The position numbers and the translations under genes are program-made. Positions 26,676-33,122 of a stretch of 55,686 nt of DNA are shown in pieces. The number at the start of each line of letters is the position of its first letter. Position 1 is the stretch's first letter. This DNA is from Oscillospiraceae bacterium (GTDB lineage: Bacteria; Bacillota; Clostridia; Oscillospirales; Ruminococcaceae). Location of the stretch: positions 1 to 55,686 of the forward strand of contig JAJQIG010000054.1 of assembly GCA_021199335.1 (NCBI GenBank), read 5' to 3'. The notes under the pieces are model-generated. The model was given only the letters and a program-made list of their open reading frames with translations. It had not been told where the DNA came from and did no database searches.

Positions 26676-26718
26676 GAATGCGAATAAATATCCGCCTTGC
26701 GTTATTGGCGCCGCATTC
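26676..26718 (-). other. Intercistronic hairpin between metI and metQ
   Basis: A 7-bp outer stem GAATGCG/CGCATTC (26676-26682 with 26712-26718) encloses an inner CGCC/GGCG stem. There is no T-run, so it is not a terminator. It could stabilise or mark processing of the metQ-distal mRNA. Confidence 0.45.
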
Positions 26719-26767
26719 GCCCGAACCTAAAATTTTCACGGAGCAATGATGTAAATAAAATCTCCAT
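26702..26767 (-). CDS. Possible 21-aa small ORF between metI and metQ
   Basis: An ATG at 26767 with AGGGGAG 3-4 nt upstream opens a 21-codon frame, MEILFTSLLRENFRFGRMRR plus Gln, ending inside the hairpin. The +1 frame from about 26740 is also open and runs on to 26655, so the whole gap is unusually free of stops. Function unknown; it could be a leader-type peptide or chance. Confidence 0.25.
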   Translation of the reverse strand: MEILFTSLLRENFRFGRMRRQ

Positions 26768-26802
26768 AAGCTCCCCTTTCCGACAGCTTTACCGCCAATA
26801 TG

Positions 26803-27480
26803 TCAGTTGCGTACCCTTTTATCTGTTTTTCTTGAAATAAACATTCCAAGCTCTTGAATAAGCTGGACAATTATGACCGTAAGAAGAACGCATATCCATA
26901 TAATATCGTTATTGAAACGTTGATAGCCATAGGTTATCGCTATCATTCCGAGTCCACCGCCGCCAATTGTTCCCGCCATTGCGGAATATCCGAGAATCGT
27001 TACAAGGGAAATAACTCCGCCGACAATAAGCGATGGCTTTGCTTCGGGAATAAGCACCTTACAGATAATCTTAAAGGATGATGTTCCCATAGCCTGCGCC
27101 GCTTCGATAACACCCTTATCAACCTCCTTAACAGAGGATTCAGCCATTCTTGCGACATATGGAGCGGCGGCAATTATAAGCGTTACAATCATCGCCTTGT
27201 TGCCAAGACTTGTTCCGACAATAAGCTTTGCGGCAGGGAGCATTGCAACCATCAGAATCACAAACGGGATGCTCCTGAACACATTTACAATTATCCCAAG
27301 AAGCCTATTGAGCCACACAAGCTCACATATCCCGCCCTTATCGGTTATGCTGAGAATTATTCCCAACGGTAGACCGATTATATAAGCAAAAGCCGCTGAA
27401 ATAAAGGTCATATAAACCGTTTCCCATATTCCAAGCTGCAAAACACCCTTTTCCCAAAGCTGAACAAGTATGTCCGACAT
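26803..27480 (-). CDS. metI: Methionine ABC transporter permease MetI
   Basis: A 225-aa integral membrane permease with about five helices. Seen: ETVYMTFISAAFAYIIGLPLGI, FRSIPFVILMVAMLPAAK, and the EAA-type loop EAAQAMGTSSFKIICKVLIPEAKPSLI, all typical of MetI. It lies 15 nt after metN. Two MetI and two MetN subunits form the importer. Confidence 0.95.
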   Translation of the reverse strand: MSDILVQLWEKGVLQLGIWETVYMTFISAAFAYIIGLPLGIILSITDKGGICELVWLNRLLGIIVNVFRSIPFVILMVAMLPAAKLIVGTSLGNKAMIVTLIIAAAPYVARMAESSVKEVDKGVIEAAQAMGTSSFKIICKVLIPEAKPSLIVGGVISLVTILGYSAMAGTIGGGGLGMIAITYGYQRFNNDIIWICVLLTVIIVQLIQELGMFISRKTDKRVRN

Positions 27481-27495
27481 CTATTTTCACTTCCT

Positions 27496-28476
27496 TTATA
27501 TTTCATTAAAATTCAGATTATTTTCCGTCAGGAAGGATTTTACACGCTCCCTGTCCTCATCGCGAACACGAATTATCATCTGACCAAATGCCTTTCCGTC
27601 CAGCTCCCTTGTATCCGCATGGAGAATATTCACAGCGGTTTCGCATTCCGTTACAAGATTTGAGATAATCGGTTTATCCGAATTTTCCCCGTTGAATATA
27701 ATCCTTATAGCTCCGTTTTCCGTCACATTTGGAGCATTTCTTTTTTCGGGAAGAACAAATCGCCTTGCGATTTCGGATTTAGGGTTTGAAAAAATCTCCC
27801 TTACCTCCCCTATTTCGGCAACGGTATGGTTATCAAGGACAGCCACCCTGTCGCATATGCTGTCAATAACCCTCATTTCATGGGTAATAATCACAATTGT
27901 TACACCCAATGTTCGATTAATCCTCTTCATAAGCTCGAGAATTGAAGCTGTGGTATCAGGGTCGAGCGCACTTGTTGCCTCATCGCAAAGAAGATACTTC
28001 GGATTTGCGGCGAGCGCCCTTGCAATGGCGGCTCTCTGCTTCTGTCCTCCCGAAAGCTGTGACGGATATGCTTTAGCCTTATCGGAAAGCCCGACAAGCT
28101 CCAAAAGCTCCACTGCACGTCTTAAAGCGTCGGCTCTCTTAGCTCCGGCAATCTCCAAGGGATAGCATACATTTTTTACAACATTCCTCTGTTCAAGCAA
28201 ATTAAAGCCTTGAAAAATCATTCCGATGTTTTGTCTTGTTTTAAGAAGCTCCCTTTTTGAAAGCTCGCCAAGGCTTTGACCATCAATGATAACCTCGCCC
28301 GATGTGGGGCGTTCAAGGAAGTTTATACATCGCACAAGGGTACTTTTCCCCGCACCCGAAAGTCCGATTATTCCGAAAATTTCGCCGTCATTTATGGTTA
28401 AATCTATATCTCTGACGGCAATAAGCTCACCATCCGCCAAGGGATAAGCCTTTGAAAGTTTTTTTATTTCTATCAT
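27496..28476 (-). CDS. metN: Methionine ABC transporter ATP-binding protein MetN
   Basis: A 326-aa ATPase. Walker A GLSGAGKST near 38, signature LSGGQKQRAAIARAL near 140, Walker B YLLCDEATSALD, then a C-terminal NIL/ACT-like regulatory domain from about 250 that senses intracellular methionine. GGAGAG precedes the ATG at 28476; the upstream in-frame extension would run through the terminator hairpin. It is the first gene of the seven-gene operon, directly after the attenuator. Confidence 0.95.
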   Translation of the reverse strand: MIEIKKLSKAYPLADGELIAVRDIDLTINDGEIFGIIGLSGAGKSTLVRCINFLERPTSGEVIIDGQSLGELSKRELLKTRQNIGMIFQGFNLLEQRNVVKNVCYPLEIAGAKRADALRRAVELLELVGLSDKAKAYPSQLSGGQKQRAAIARALAANPKYLLCDEATSALDPDTTASILELMKRINRTLGVTIVIITHEMRVIDSICDRVAVLDNHTVAEIGEVREIFSNPKSEIARRFVLPEKRNAPNVTENGAIRIIFNGENSDKPIISNLVTECETAVNILHADTRELDGKAFGQMIIRVRDEDRERVKSFLTENNLNFNEI

Positions 28477-28492
28477 ACTTACTCTCCAAAAT

Positions 28493-28516
28493 AAAAAAGC
28501 AGGCACAAAAGCCTGC
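28493..28516 (-). terminator. Attenuator terminator before metN
   Basis: On the minus strand GCAGGC (28516-28511), a 6-nt loop, GCCTGC (28504-28499), then TTTTTTAT. It stands between the Met/Cys-rich leader ORF and metN, inside the operon leader. Its 5' arm and loop can pair instead with AAAGCT (28548-28543), which lies next to the leader stop codon. Confidence 0.85.
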
Positions 28517-28540
28517 CGCATAATCAAATTGTTAAACGGT

Positions 28541-28612
28541 TCAGCTTTGCATATTACAGTAATTTTCCTCGGCACGCATCATACACATTGCACACATACA
28601 CATCATTAACAT
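28541..28612 (-). CDS. Met/Cys-rich leader peptide of the methionine/cysteine transporter operon
   Basis: A 23-codon ORF starting ATG at 28612, with a strong AGGAGG 8 nt upstream. The first twelve residues are MLMMCMCAMCMM, ten of them sulphur amino acids; one further Cys and one Met follow before the stop. It lies about 37 nt after the predicted transcript start and 25 nt before the attenuator stem. The composition is what a translational sensor of charged Met and Cys tRNAs would need. Ribosome stalling on these codons would leave AAAGCT (28548-28543) free to pair with GGCTTT of the terminator and allow readthrough. A ribosome at the stop would cover it. The ORF is seen; the mechanism is inferred. 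Confidence 0.8.
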   Translation of the reverse strand: MLMMCMCAMCMMRAEENYCNMQS

Positions 28613-28655
28613 AACAAAGCCCTCCTAAAAGCAAAATTCCGTTTTGATTTATTTA

Positions 28656-28684
28656 AGTATAACCTATAAATCATATAATGTCAA
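28656..28684 (-). promoter_or_regulatory. Promoter of the seven-gene transporter operon
   Basis: Perfect TTGACA (28679-28684), a 17-nt spacer and TATACT (28656-28661). The predicted transcript start is near 28649, giving a leader of about 170 nt before metN. Confidence 0.75.
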
Positions 28685-28693
28685 TAGGTTATA
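28658..28693. promoter_or_regulatory. Palindromic operator overlapping the transporter operon promoter
   Basis: Perfect 10-bp arms TATAACCTAT (28658-28667) and ATAGGTTATA (28684-28693) are separated by 16 bp. One arm overlaps the -10 box and the other the edge of the -35 box, as expected for a repressor site. The regulator is not identified; a sulphur-responsive Rrf2/CymR-type protein is one guess. Confidence 0.6.
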
Positions 28694-28751
28694 TGAAATT
28701 ATTAGGTAAAATAACTTTCCCCTTTTTGCATCGATTTTGTAATGTTATACA

Positions 28752-28786
28752 AAAATTTGCCCTGCAGCTTCAAAATGCAGGGCAAA
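28752..28786 (-). terminator. Terminator of the 102-aa membrane protein gene
   Basis: A perfect 11-bp stem (28756-28766 with 28776-28786) is followed on the minus strand by a T-run. It separates this gene from the transporter promoter. Confidence 0.8.
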
Positions 28787-28794
28787 AGGGGGTC

Positions 28795-29103
28795 TTATTT
28801 CTTTTCATCATTAAAGAATATTGAGCCGCCGCCATAGTCGCCATTCCCTATTTCATTACGCATTTTTTCGAGGAATTCATCGCTGACCTCAAGCTCCTTA
28901 TTCTTTTTCCTGTTTATTCCCGAAACAATGAGTGCAAACAGAACCAATCCGCTTATTATAAACAAATCGGAAACAGCAATTCCAAGCCTTTCATGGCTTA
29001 ACCACATTGCCGCAACGGCGACAATCATAAACATATCAAGAACGCGAAGAAGCGTATATCTGCGTTTCCTTGGAACATATCTTTCATTGCGAAGCTTCAT
29101 CAT
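28795..29103 (-). CDS. Small two-helix membrane protein
   Basis: A 102-aa protein with a basic N-terminus, two hydrophobic segments (about 23-40 and 46-64) and an acidic/Gly-rich cytoplasmic tail. No family recognised. It is bracketed by its own terminator on one side and a hairpin (29148-29185) on the other. Confidence 0.7.
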   Translation of the reverse strand: MMKLRNERYVPRKRRYTLLRVLDMFMIVAVAAMWLSHERLGIAVSDLFIISGLVLFALIVSGINRKKNKELEVSDEFLEKMRNEIGNGDYGGGSIFFNDEKK

Positions 29104-29147
29104 TCAAACCTCACTTACTTGTTTTCACAGTCTTGGCCAAAAATTTA

Positions 29148-29185
29148 AAATCGGCACCGCACTTGCTTAGGTGCAATGCCGATTT
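29148..29185 (-). terminator. Hairpin terminator of the acidic 84-aa protein gene
   Basis: Stem 29148-29156 with 29177-29185 plus an inner GCAC/GTGC. TTTTAAATTTTT follows on the minus strand. It lies just past the stop of the acidic small protein. Confidence 0.65.
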
Positions 29186-29197
29186 ATTGCCGCAGAA

Positions 29198-29452
29198 TCA
29201 GAAATCGGAATCGTCCGAAGAATCTGCTTCATCAAGCCTGTCAAGCTCTTCCGCGGTTTCAAAGGAATCAACCATATCGTCACTTATATCACCGCAGTAT
29301 TCGCAGGCGTCTTCAAAGCACATCTCATCATCATCGTCAAAATCATAATCGTACTGTTCAAGCTCCTCATGCTTTTTCATTGCATAAGCTGCAGCCGCCG
29401 CACCTATTGCGGCAGAAGCAAGAGCCACAAGTGATACTCCAAAGCCTTTCAT
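29198..29452 (-). CDS. Small acidic membrane-anchored protein
   Basis: An 84-aa protein with one Ala-rich helix (about 5-24) and a very acidic tail (YDYDFDDDDEMCFEDACEYC) carrying three Cys residues. AAGGAG lies 11 nt before the ATG at 29452; an upstream in-frame start gives an implausible extension. No family recognised. The acidic Cys-containing tail could bind metal, but this is a guess. Confidence 0.65.
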   Translation of the reverse strand: MKGFGVSLVALASAAIGAAAAAYAMKKHEELEQYDYDFDDDDEMCFEDACEYCGDISDDMVDSFETAEELDRLDEADSSDDSDF

Positions 29453-29522
29453 TTTTATAACAACTCCTTCAAAAATAATCTTATCCGAGAAGGGGAGAAT
29501 TAAATCTCCGCTCAATGTTTTT

Positions 29523-29551
29523 AGTATATCACACTTTTTTTAAAATTACAA
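29523..29551 (-). promoter_or_regulatory. Candidate promoter of the acidic 84-aa protein gene
   Basis: TTGTAA (29546-29551), 17 nt, TATACT (29523-29528) on the minus strand. Confidence 0.5.
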
Positions 29552-29673
29552 CTGTTTTGATGCTTTTTTGATTATTTTGTTTTAATCTTGTCACAAATAT
29601 TGTATAATATAATTGTTTTTATACTGTTTGTATTATATTTTTCCCAAAGCTATACAAAATAAACCTATTTTTC

Positions 29674-29702
29674 TTGACTTTGTTAATCTAAAGCTATATA
29701 CT
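29674..29702 (+). promoter_or_regulatory. Candidate promoter of dtd
   Basis: TTGACT (29674-29679), 17 nt, TATACT (29697-29702), about 37 nt before the dtd start. Confidence 0.65.
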
Positions 29703-29738
29703 ATATTATAATGTATAATTTGCAGAGGAGAATTGATA

Positions 29739-30203
29739 ATGAGGTTTGTAATACAGCGTGTAAGAAACGCTTCCTGCACCGTTGACGGAGCAGTTACGGG
29801 AGAAATCGGTCTTGGATTCCTTGTTTTTATAGGAATTTCCGACAGAGATACCGAGGATATTGCGGACAAAATGATTAAAAAGCTTATCGGATTGCGAATT
29901 TTTGAGGATGAAAACGGCAAAATCAATCTTTCCCTAAACGATGTTGGCGGCGGCTTGCTCCTAATCTCACAATTTACCCTTTATGCCGACTGTAAAAAGG
30001 GATTCCGTCCATCCTTTATCAACGCAGGAAAGCCCGAAATGGCAAACGCTTTATATGAATATATTATAGACCGATGCAGAGCCGAAATTTCTGTCACGGA
30101 AAAGGGGATTTTTGGCGCAGATATGAAAATTGAGCTTCTTAACGATGGTCCCTTTACGATTATACTTGATTCGGACGAAATTTGCGGAAAAATGAAAATC
30201 TGA
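29739..30203 (+). CDS. dtd: D-aminoacyl-tRNA deacylase
   Basis: A 154-aa enzyme that removes D-amino acids from tRNA. Diagnostic motifs: MRFVIQRV at the start, the active-site SQFTLYAD near 77, and NDGPFT near 135. GAGGAG lies before the ATG at 29739. Full family length of about 145-155 aa. The stop codon abuts the promoter of the next gene. Confidence 0.95.
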   Translation: MRFVIQRVRNASCTVDGAVTGEIGLGFLVFIGISDRDTEDIADKMIKKLIGLRIFEDENGKINLSLNDVGGGLLLISQFTLYADCKKGFRPSFINAGKPEMANALYEYIIDRCRAEISVTEKGIFGADMKIELLNDGPFTIILDSDEICGKMKI

Positions 30204-30232
30204 TTGACAATTTGACCTGATAAGTTTATAAT
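30204..30232 (+). promoter_or_regulatory. Consensus promoter of the diguanylate cyclase gene
   Basis: Perfect TTGACA (30204-30209), 17 nt, perfect TATAAT (30227-30232). It begins right after the dtd stop and leaves a 5' UTR of about 68 nt. Confidence 0.75.
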
Positions 30233-30306
30233 TAATGTTGGTAGTGTGTCAATTGATGGGAAAGCAGTGACATAACGATCGAACTTACATTGTAGGGGGA
30301 GTTCTG

Positions 30307-31407
30307 TTGAATTTACTTTTCAATTACAAAGGAATCCTTAAAGGAACAGTAAGCATAAGCGACGAAAAGAAATACGGCGCTCTTGCTATTGCGGTTGCGG
30401 CTGTTCACTTAGTATTGATATTCATTTTTCTGTACGCAGGCTCGATTCCTATGGTAATATATAACATTGCAAGCGTTGCGGGATACCTTGCGTGTCTAAG
30501 ACCAATAAAAAAGAAGTCGCTTTTAATGGTATACTTCTACATTTGCACCGAAGTAATTATTCATTCCATGCTTGCAACCTACACTGTGGGGTGGGACTGC
30601 GGATTTGCGCTTTACCTTATTGCAATTATTCCGGTTGGATTCGATATGGCGTTTGCGCTCAAGGATACAATCAGGGGAATAAGCGCTGCGATGGCTTTTG
30701 GCGTAATAAGCTTTGCTATACTTATGGGATGCAAGCTTTACTCAGCCTATTTTGAACCAACGCATGAAATCACCAATGAGCGGTTTATCCTTTTTATGTA
30801 TATTTTCAATATACTTTGCACCTGCATACTCCTCATTGTTTATTCCTATATTTTTACTGCGGAAATTTTTGTAACAAGACTTAATCTTGAGGAAAATAAT
30901 AAAAAGCTTGACAGCCTTGCAAGCGTTGATACCCTCACCGGGCTTTATACAAGGCGCAAAATGAGCGAGATTCTTAACAAGGCGGTTGAAGGCGGAGATA
31001 ATTTCTCCATAATCATGAGCGATATTGACGATTTCAAGCACGTAAATGACACATATGGTCATGACTGCGGCGACAGGGTACTTGAAATGGTATCGGGGAT
31101 TGTTGCGGATTGTATGCCCGATGGCGACAATGTTTGCCGCTGGGGCGGGGAAGAATTTCTTATAATTACACATCGTCCTCTAAGCGAAGCGGCAGACATA
31201 GCTGAAAAAATTCGTGCGGCAGTTGAGAGTCGCTGCCTTGACTTTGGCGGAAAAACTATAAGGATAACGTTAACGCTCGGCGTTTCGGAATTTAATCCCA
31301 ACTCGAACATTGACAGCGTCATCACAGCCGCCGACAAGAATCTTTACATAGGAAAAAACAGCGGAAAAAACTGTGTTATTTCTGCCGATGACGTTTCCCA
31401 TCTTTGA
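30307..31407 (+). CDS. Membrane-bound GGDEF diguanylate cyclase
   Basis: A 366-aa protein with six hydrophobic segments (about 25-195) and a C-terminal GGDEF domain (about 205-362) for making cyclic di-GMP. Active site RWGGEEFLI near 280, with DIDDFKHVNDTYGHDCGD upstream. The allosteric I-site RxxD before the signature is absent (PDGD), so product inhibition is probably lost. The start is a TTG with AGGGGGA before it. No EAL or PilZ protein is in the window. Confidence 0.9.
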   Translation: MNLLFNYKGILKGTVSISDEKKYGALAIAVAAVHLVLIFIFLYAGSIPMVIYNIASVAGYLACLRPIKKKSLLMVYFYICTEVIIHSMLATYTVGWDCGFALYLIAIIPVGFDMAFALKDTIRGISAAMAFGVISFAILMGCKLYSAYFEPTHEITNERFILFMYIFNILCTCILLIVYSYIFTAEIFVTRLNLEENNKKLDSLASVDTLTGLYTRRKMSEILNKAVEGGDNFSIIMSDIDDFKHVNDTYGHDCGDRVLEMVSGIVADCMPDGDNVCRWGGEEFLIITHRPLSEAADIAEKIRAAVESRCLDFGGKTIRITLTLGVSEFNPNSNIDSVITAADKNLYIGKNSGKNCVISADDVSHL

Positions 31408-31478
31408 CGCAAAAAATGTTGCGCGGTTTTGATGATTTTTAGGACTATACTTTAACATAAATGAAGGATGAAGCAGCT

Positions 31479-32153
31479 ATGAACGTTTCGGAAAAACTGT
31501 TCTCAATGCAAGACCCGAAGTTCAAAGCATTTCAGACTAATCTTTGTCCGAGTATTTCCTCCGAAAATATTATTGGAGTAAGAACCCCTCCTCTGCGTAA
31601 ATTTGCAAAGGAGCTTCTTAAATCGAATAGCTATGCTGATTTTCTGTCGGACTTGCCCCACAGATATTTTGAGGAAAACCAGCTTCATGGATTTATAATT
31701 TCGGAAATAAAGGATTATGACACAGTTCTTGCGGAGCTTGAAAAATTCCTCCCTTATATAGACAACTGGGCGACCTGCGACCAGACAAGGCCCAAGGTAT
31801 TCAAGAGCCACAGGATCGATTTGATAGATGAAATCAACAGCTGGATTTCTTCCGATAAGACATACACAATCCGCTTCGGGATTGGTATGATGATGGAGCA
31901 TTATCTTGATGAGGATTTCAAGGAGGAATATCTTGACATTGTTGCAGCCATAAGGAGCGGCGAATACTATGTTAACATGATGCTTGCATGGTATTTCGCT
32001 ACGGCGCTTGCCAAGCAATACAGCTCCGCCGTTATTTACCTTGAAGAAAAGCGGCTTGACACATGGGTTCATAACAAAACCATTCAAAAAGCGAGGGAAA
32101 GCTTCCGCATTTCCGCTGAACAAAAGGAATATCTGAAATCGCTGAAAAGATAA
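31479..32153 (+). CDS. DNA alkylation repair protein, AlkD-like
   Basis: A 224-aa all-helical HEAT-like repeat protein. Motifs: IIGVRTPPLRKFAKEL, HGFIISEIKD, DNWATCDQTRPKVF near 95-108 (the catalytic/base-flanking Asp and Trp region), and MLAWYFATALAKQY. The ATG at 31479 has AAGGA 10 nt upstream; an in-frame ATG at 31461 is possible. It probably shares a transcript with rsmE. Confidence 0.88.
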   Translation: MNVSEKLFSMQDPKFKAFQTNLCPSISSENIIGVRTPPLRKFAKELLKSNSYADFLSDLPHRYFEENQLHGFIISEIKDYDTVLAELEKFLPYIDNWATCDQTRPKVFKSHRIDLIDEINSWISSDKTYTIRFGIGMMMEHYLDEDFKEEYLDIVAAIRSGEYYVNMMLAWYFATALAKQYSSAVIYLEEKRLDTWVHNKTIQKARESFRISAEQKEYLKSLKR

Positions 32154-32190
32154 TTTCCCTCTCGAACAAAAATTTTATCGGAGAAGCATT

Positions 32191-32910
32191 ATGCCAAGAT
32201 TTTTTATTGATTCAGAGCCTACAGACTTTATAACCGTTACAGGGAGCGATGCGCGGCACATAGGCTATTCTCTGCGGATGAAAAACGGTGACAGCATTAT
32301 TTTTTGCCGAATGGGAACGGATTATTTCTGCACCATAACCGAAATGACGGAAAGCTCTGTCACCTGCCGAATTGATCGTTCCGAGCCTTCAAAATGCGAA
32401 CCGAACATTTCCCTTACCCTCTATCAGGCATTTCCAAAGCAGGATAAATTTGAGCAGATTATACAAAAAACGGTTGAACTGGGAATAGTCAGAATAGTGC
32501 CGTTTATTTCCAATCGTTGCGTTTCACGGCCCAATAAGGCGGACTTTGCCAAAAAGCTTGAGCGTTTTCAAAGAATTTCCGAGGAAGCCGCAAAGCAATC
32601 AGGCAGAGGAATTATTCCCGAAATTGCGCCGATTCTAAGCCTTGAAGAAGCAATTGAGGACATGAACGGCTGCTCACTCAAGCTAATTTGCTACGAAAAC
32701 GGCGGAGAAAAGCTCTCATCCCTCAACCTTGAAAAGCACAAAAGCATTGGCATAATGATAGGCTCGGAGGGTGGCTTTGAGCGCTCCGAGGTTGAGAAGG
32801 CAGTTTCATCGGGGGCGGTTCCCATATGGCTTGGCGAACGCATTTTAAGGTGCGAAACCTGTCCTGTTGCAATGACCGCTGTTATTATGAATCTTACCGA
32901 TAATATGTAA
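32191..32910 (+). CDS. rsmE: 16S rRNA (uracil-1498-N3) methyltransferase
   Basis: A 239-aa SPOUT-class enzyme. The N-terminal PUA-like part has the ARHIGYSLRMKNGD motif. The C-terminal knot has IMIGSEGGFERSEVE near 190 and the trefoil signature WLGERILRCETCPVAM. Full family length. CGGAGAAG precedes the ATG. It lies 37 nt after the AlkD-like gene. Confidence 0.95.
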   Translation: MPRFFIDSEPTDFITVTGSDARHIGYSLRMKNGDSIIFCRMGTDYFCTITEMTESSVTCRIDRSEPSKCEPNISLTLYQAFPKQDKFEQIIQKTVELGIVRIVPFISNRCVSRPNKADFAKKLERFQRISEEAAKQSGRGIIPEIAPILSLEEAIEDMNGCSLKLICYENGGEKLSSLNLEKHKSIGIMIGSEGGFERSEVEKAVSSGAVPIWLGERILRCETCPVAMTAVIMNLTDNM

Positions 32911-32919
32911 CTCCCAAAA

Positions 32920-32955
32920 GGGCGGCAATTCTTAGCCTATTGCTGTCCGTTTTTC
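32920..32955 (+). terminator. Terminator of rsmE
   Basis: A 10-bp stem (32920-32929 with 32939-32948) including two G-U pairs, then GTTTTT, about 10 nt past the stop. Confidence 0.75.
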
Positions 32956-33030
32956 AGGCACCGACCGAGCCGACAGGCGAAAAGGGGACATCGGCAGCAT
33001 TGTTATTTTTCCTAATCAGACAGGCAATGA

Positions 33031-33079
33031 AAAACCTCCCGATTTTAAGGTTCAATCCTAAAATCGGGAGGTTTTCTTA
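33031..33079. terminator. Strong bidirectional terminator
   Basis: A roughly 19-bp stem with one bulged A (33031-33050 with 33057-33075), T-rich on both outer sides. It serves the leftward binding-protein gene and backs up the rsmE terminator. Confidence 0.8.
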
Positions 33080-33122
33080 AAGGCTGTGTTCAGGCACAGC
33101 TATTTGTTTTTTTGTGAGGCTT

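Noticed and set aside
28493-28650. S-box (SAM) riboswitch or T-box upstream of metN
   Set aside because: None of the conserved core motifs is seen, and there is no T-box sequence (AGGGTGGNACCGCG). The leader is too short and is occupied by the small ORF.
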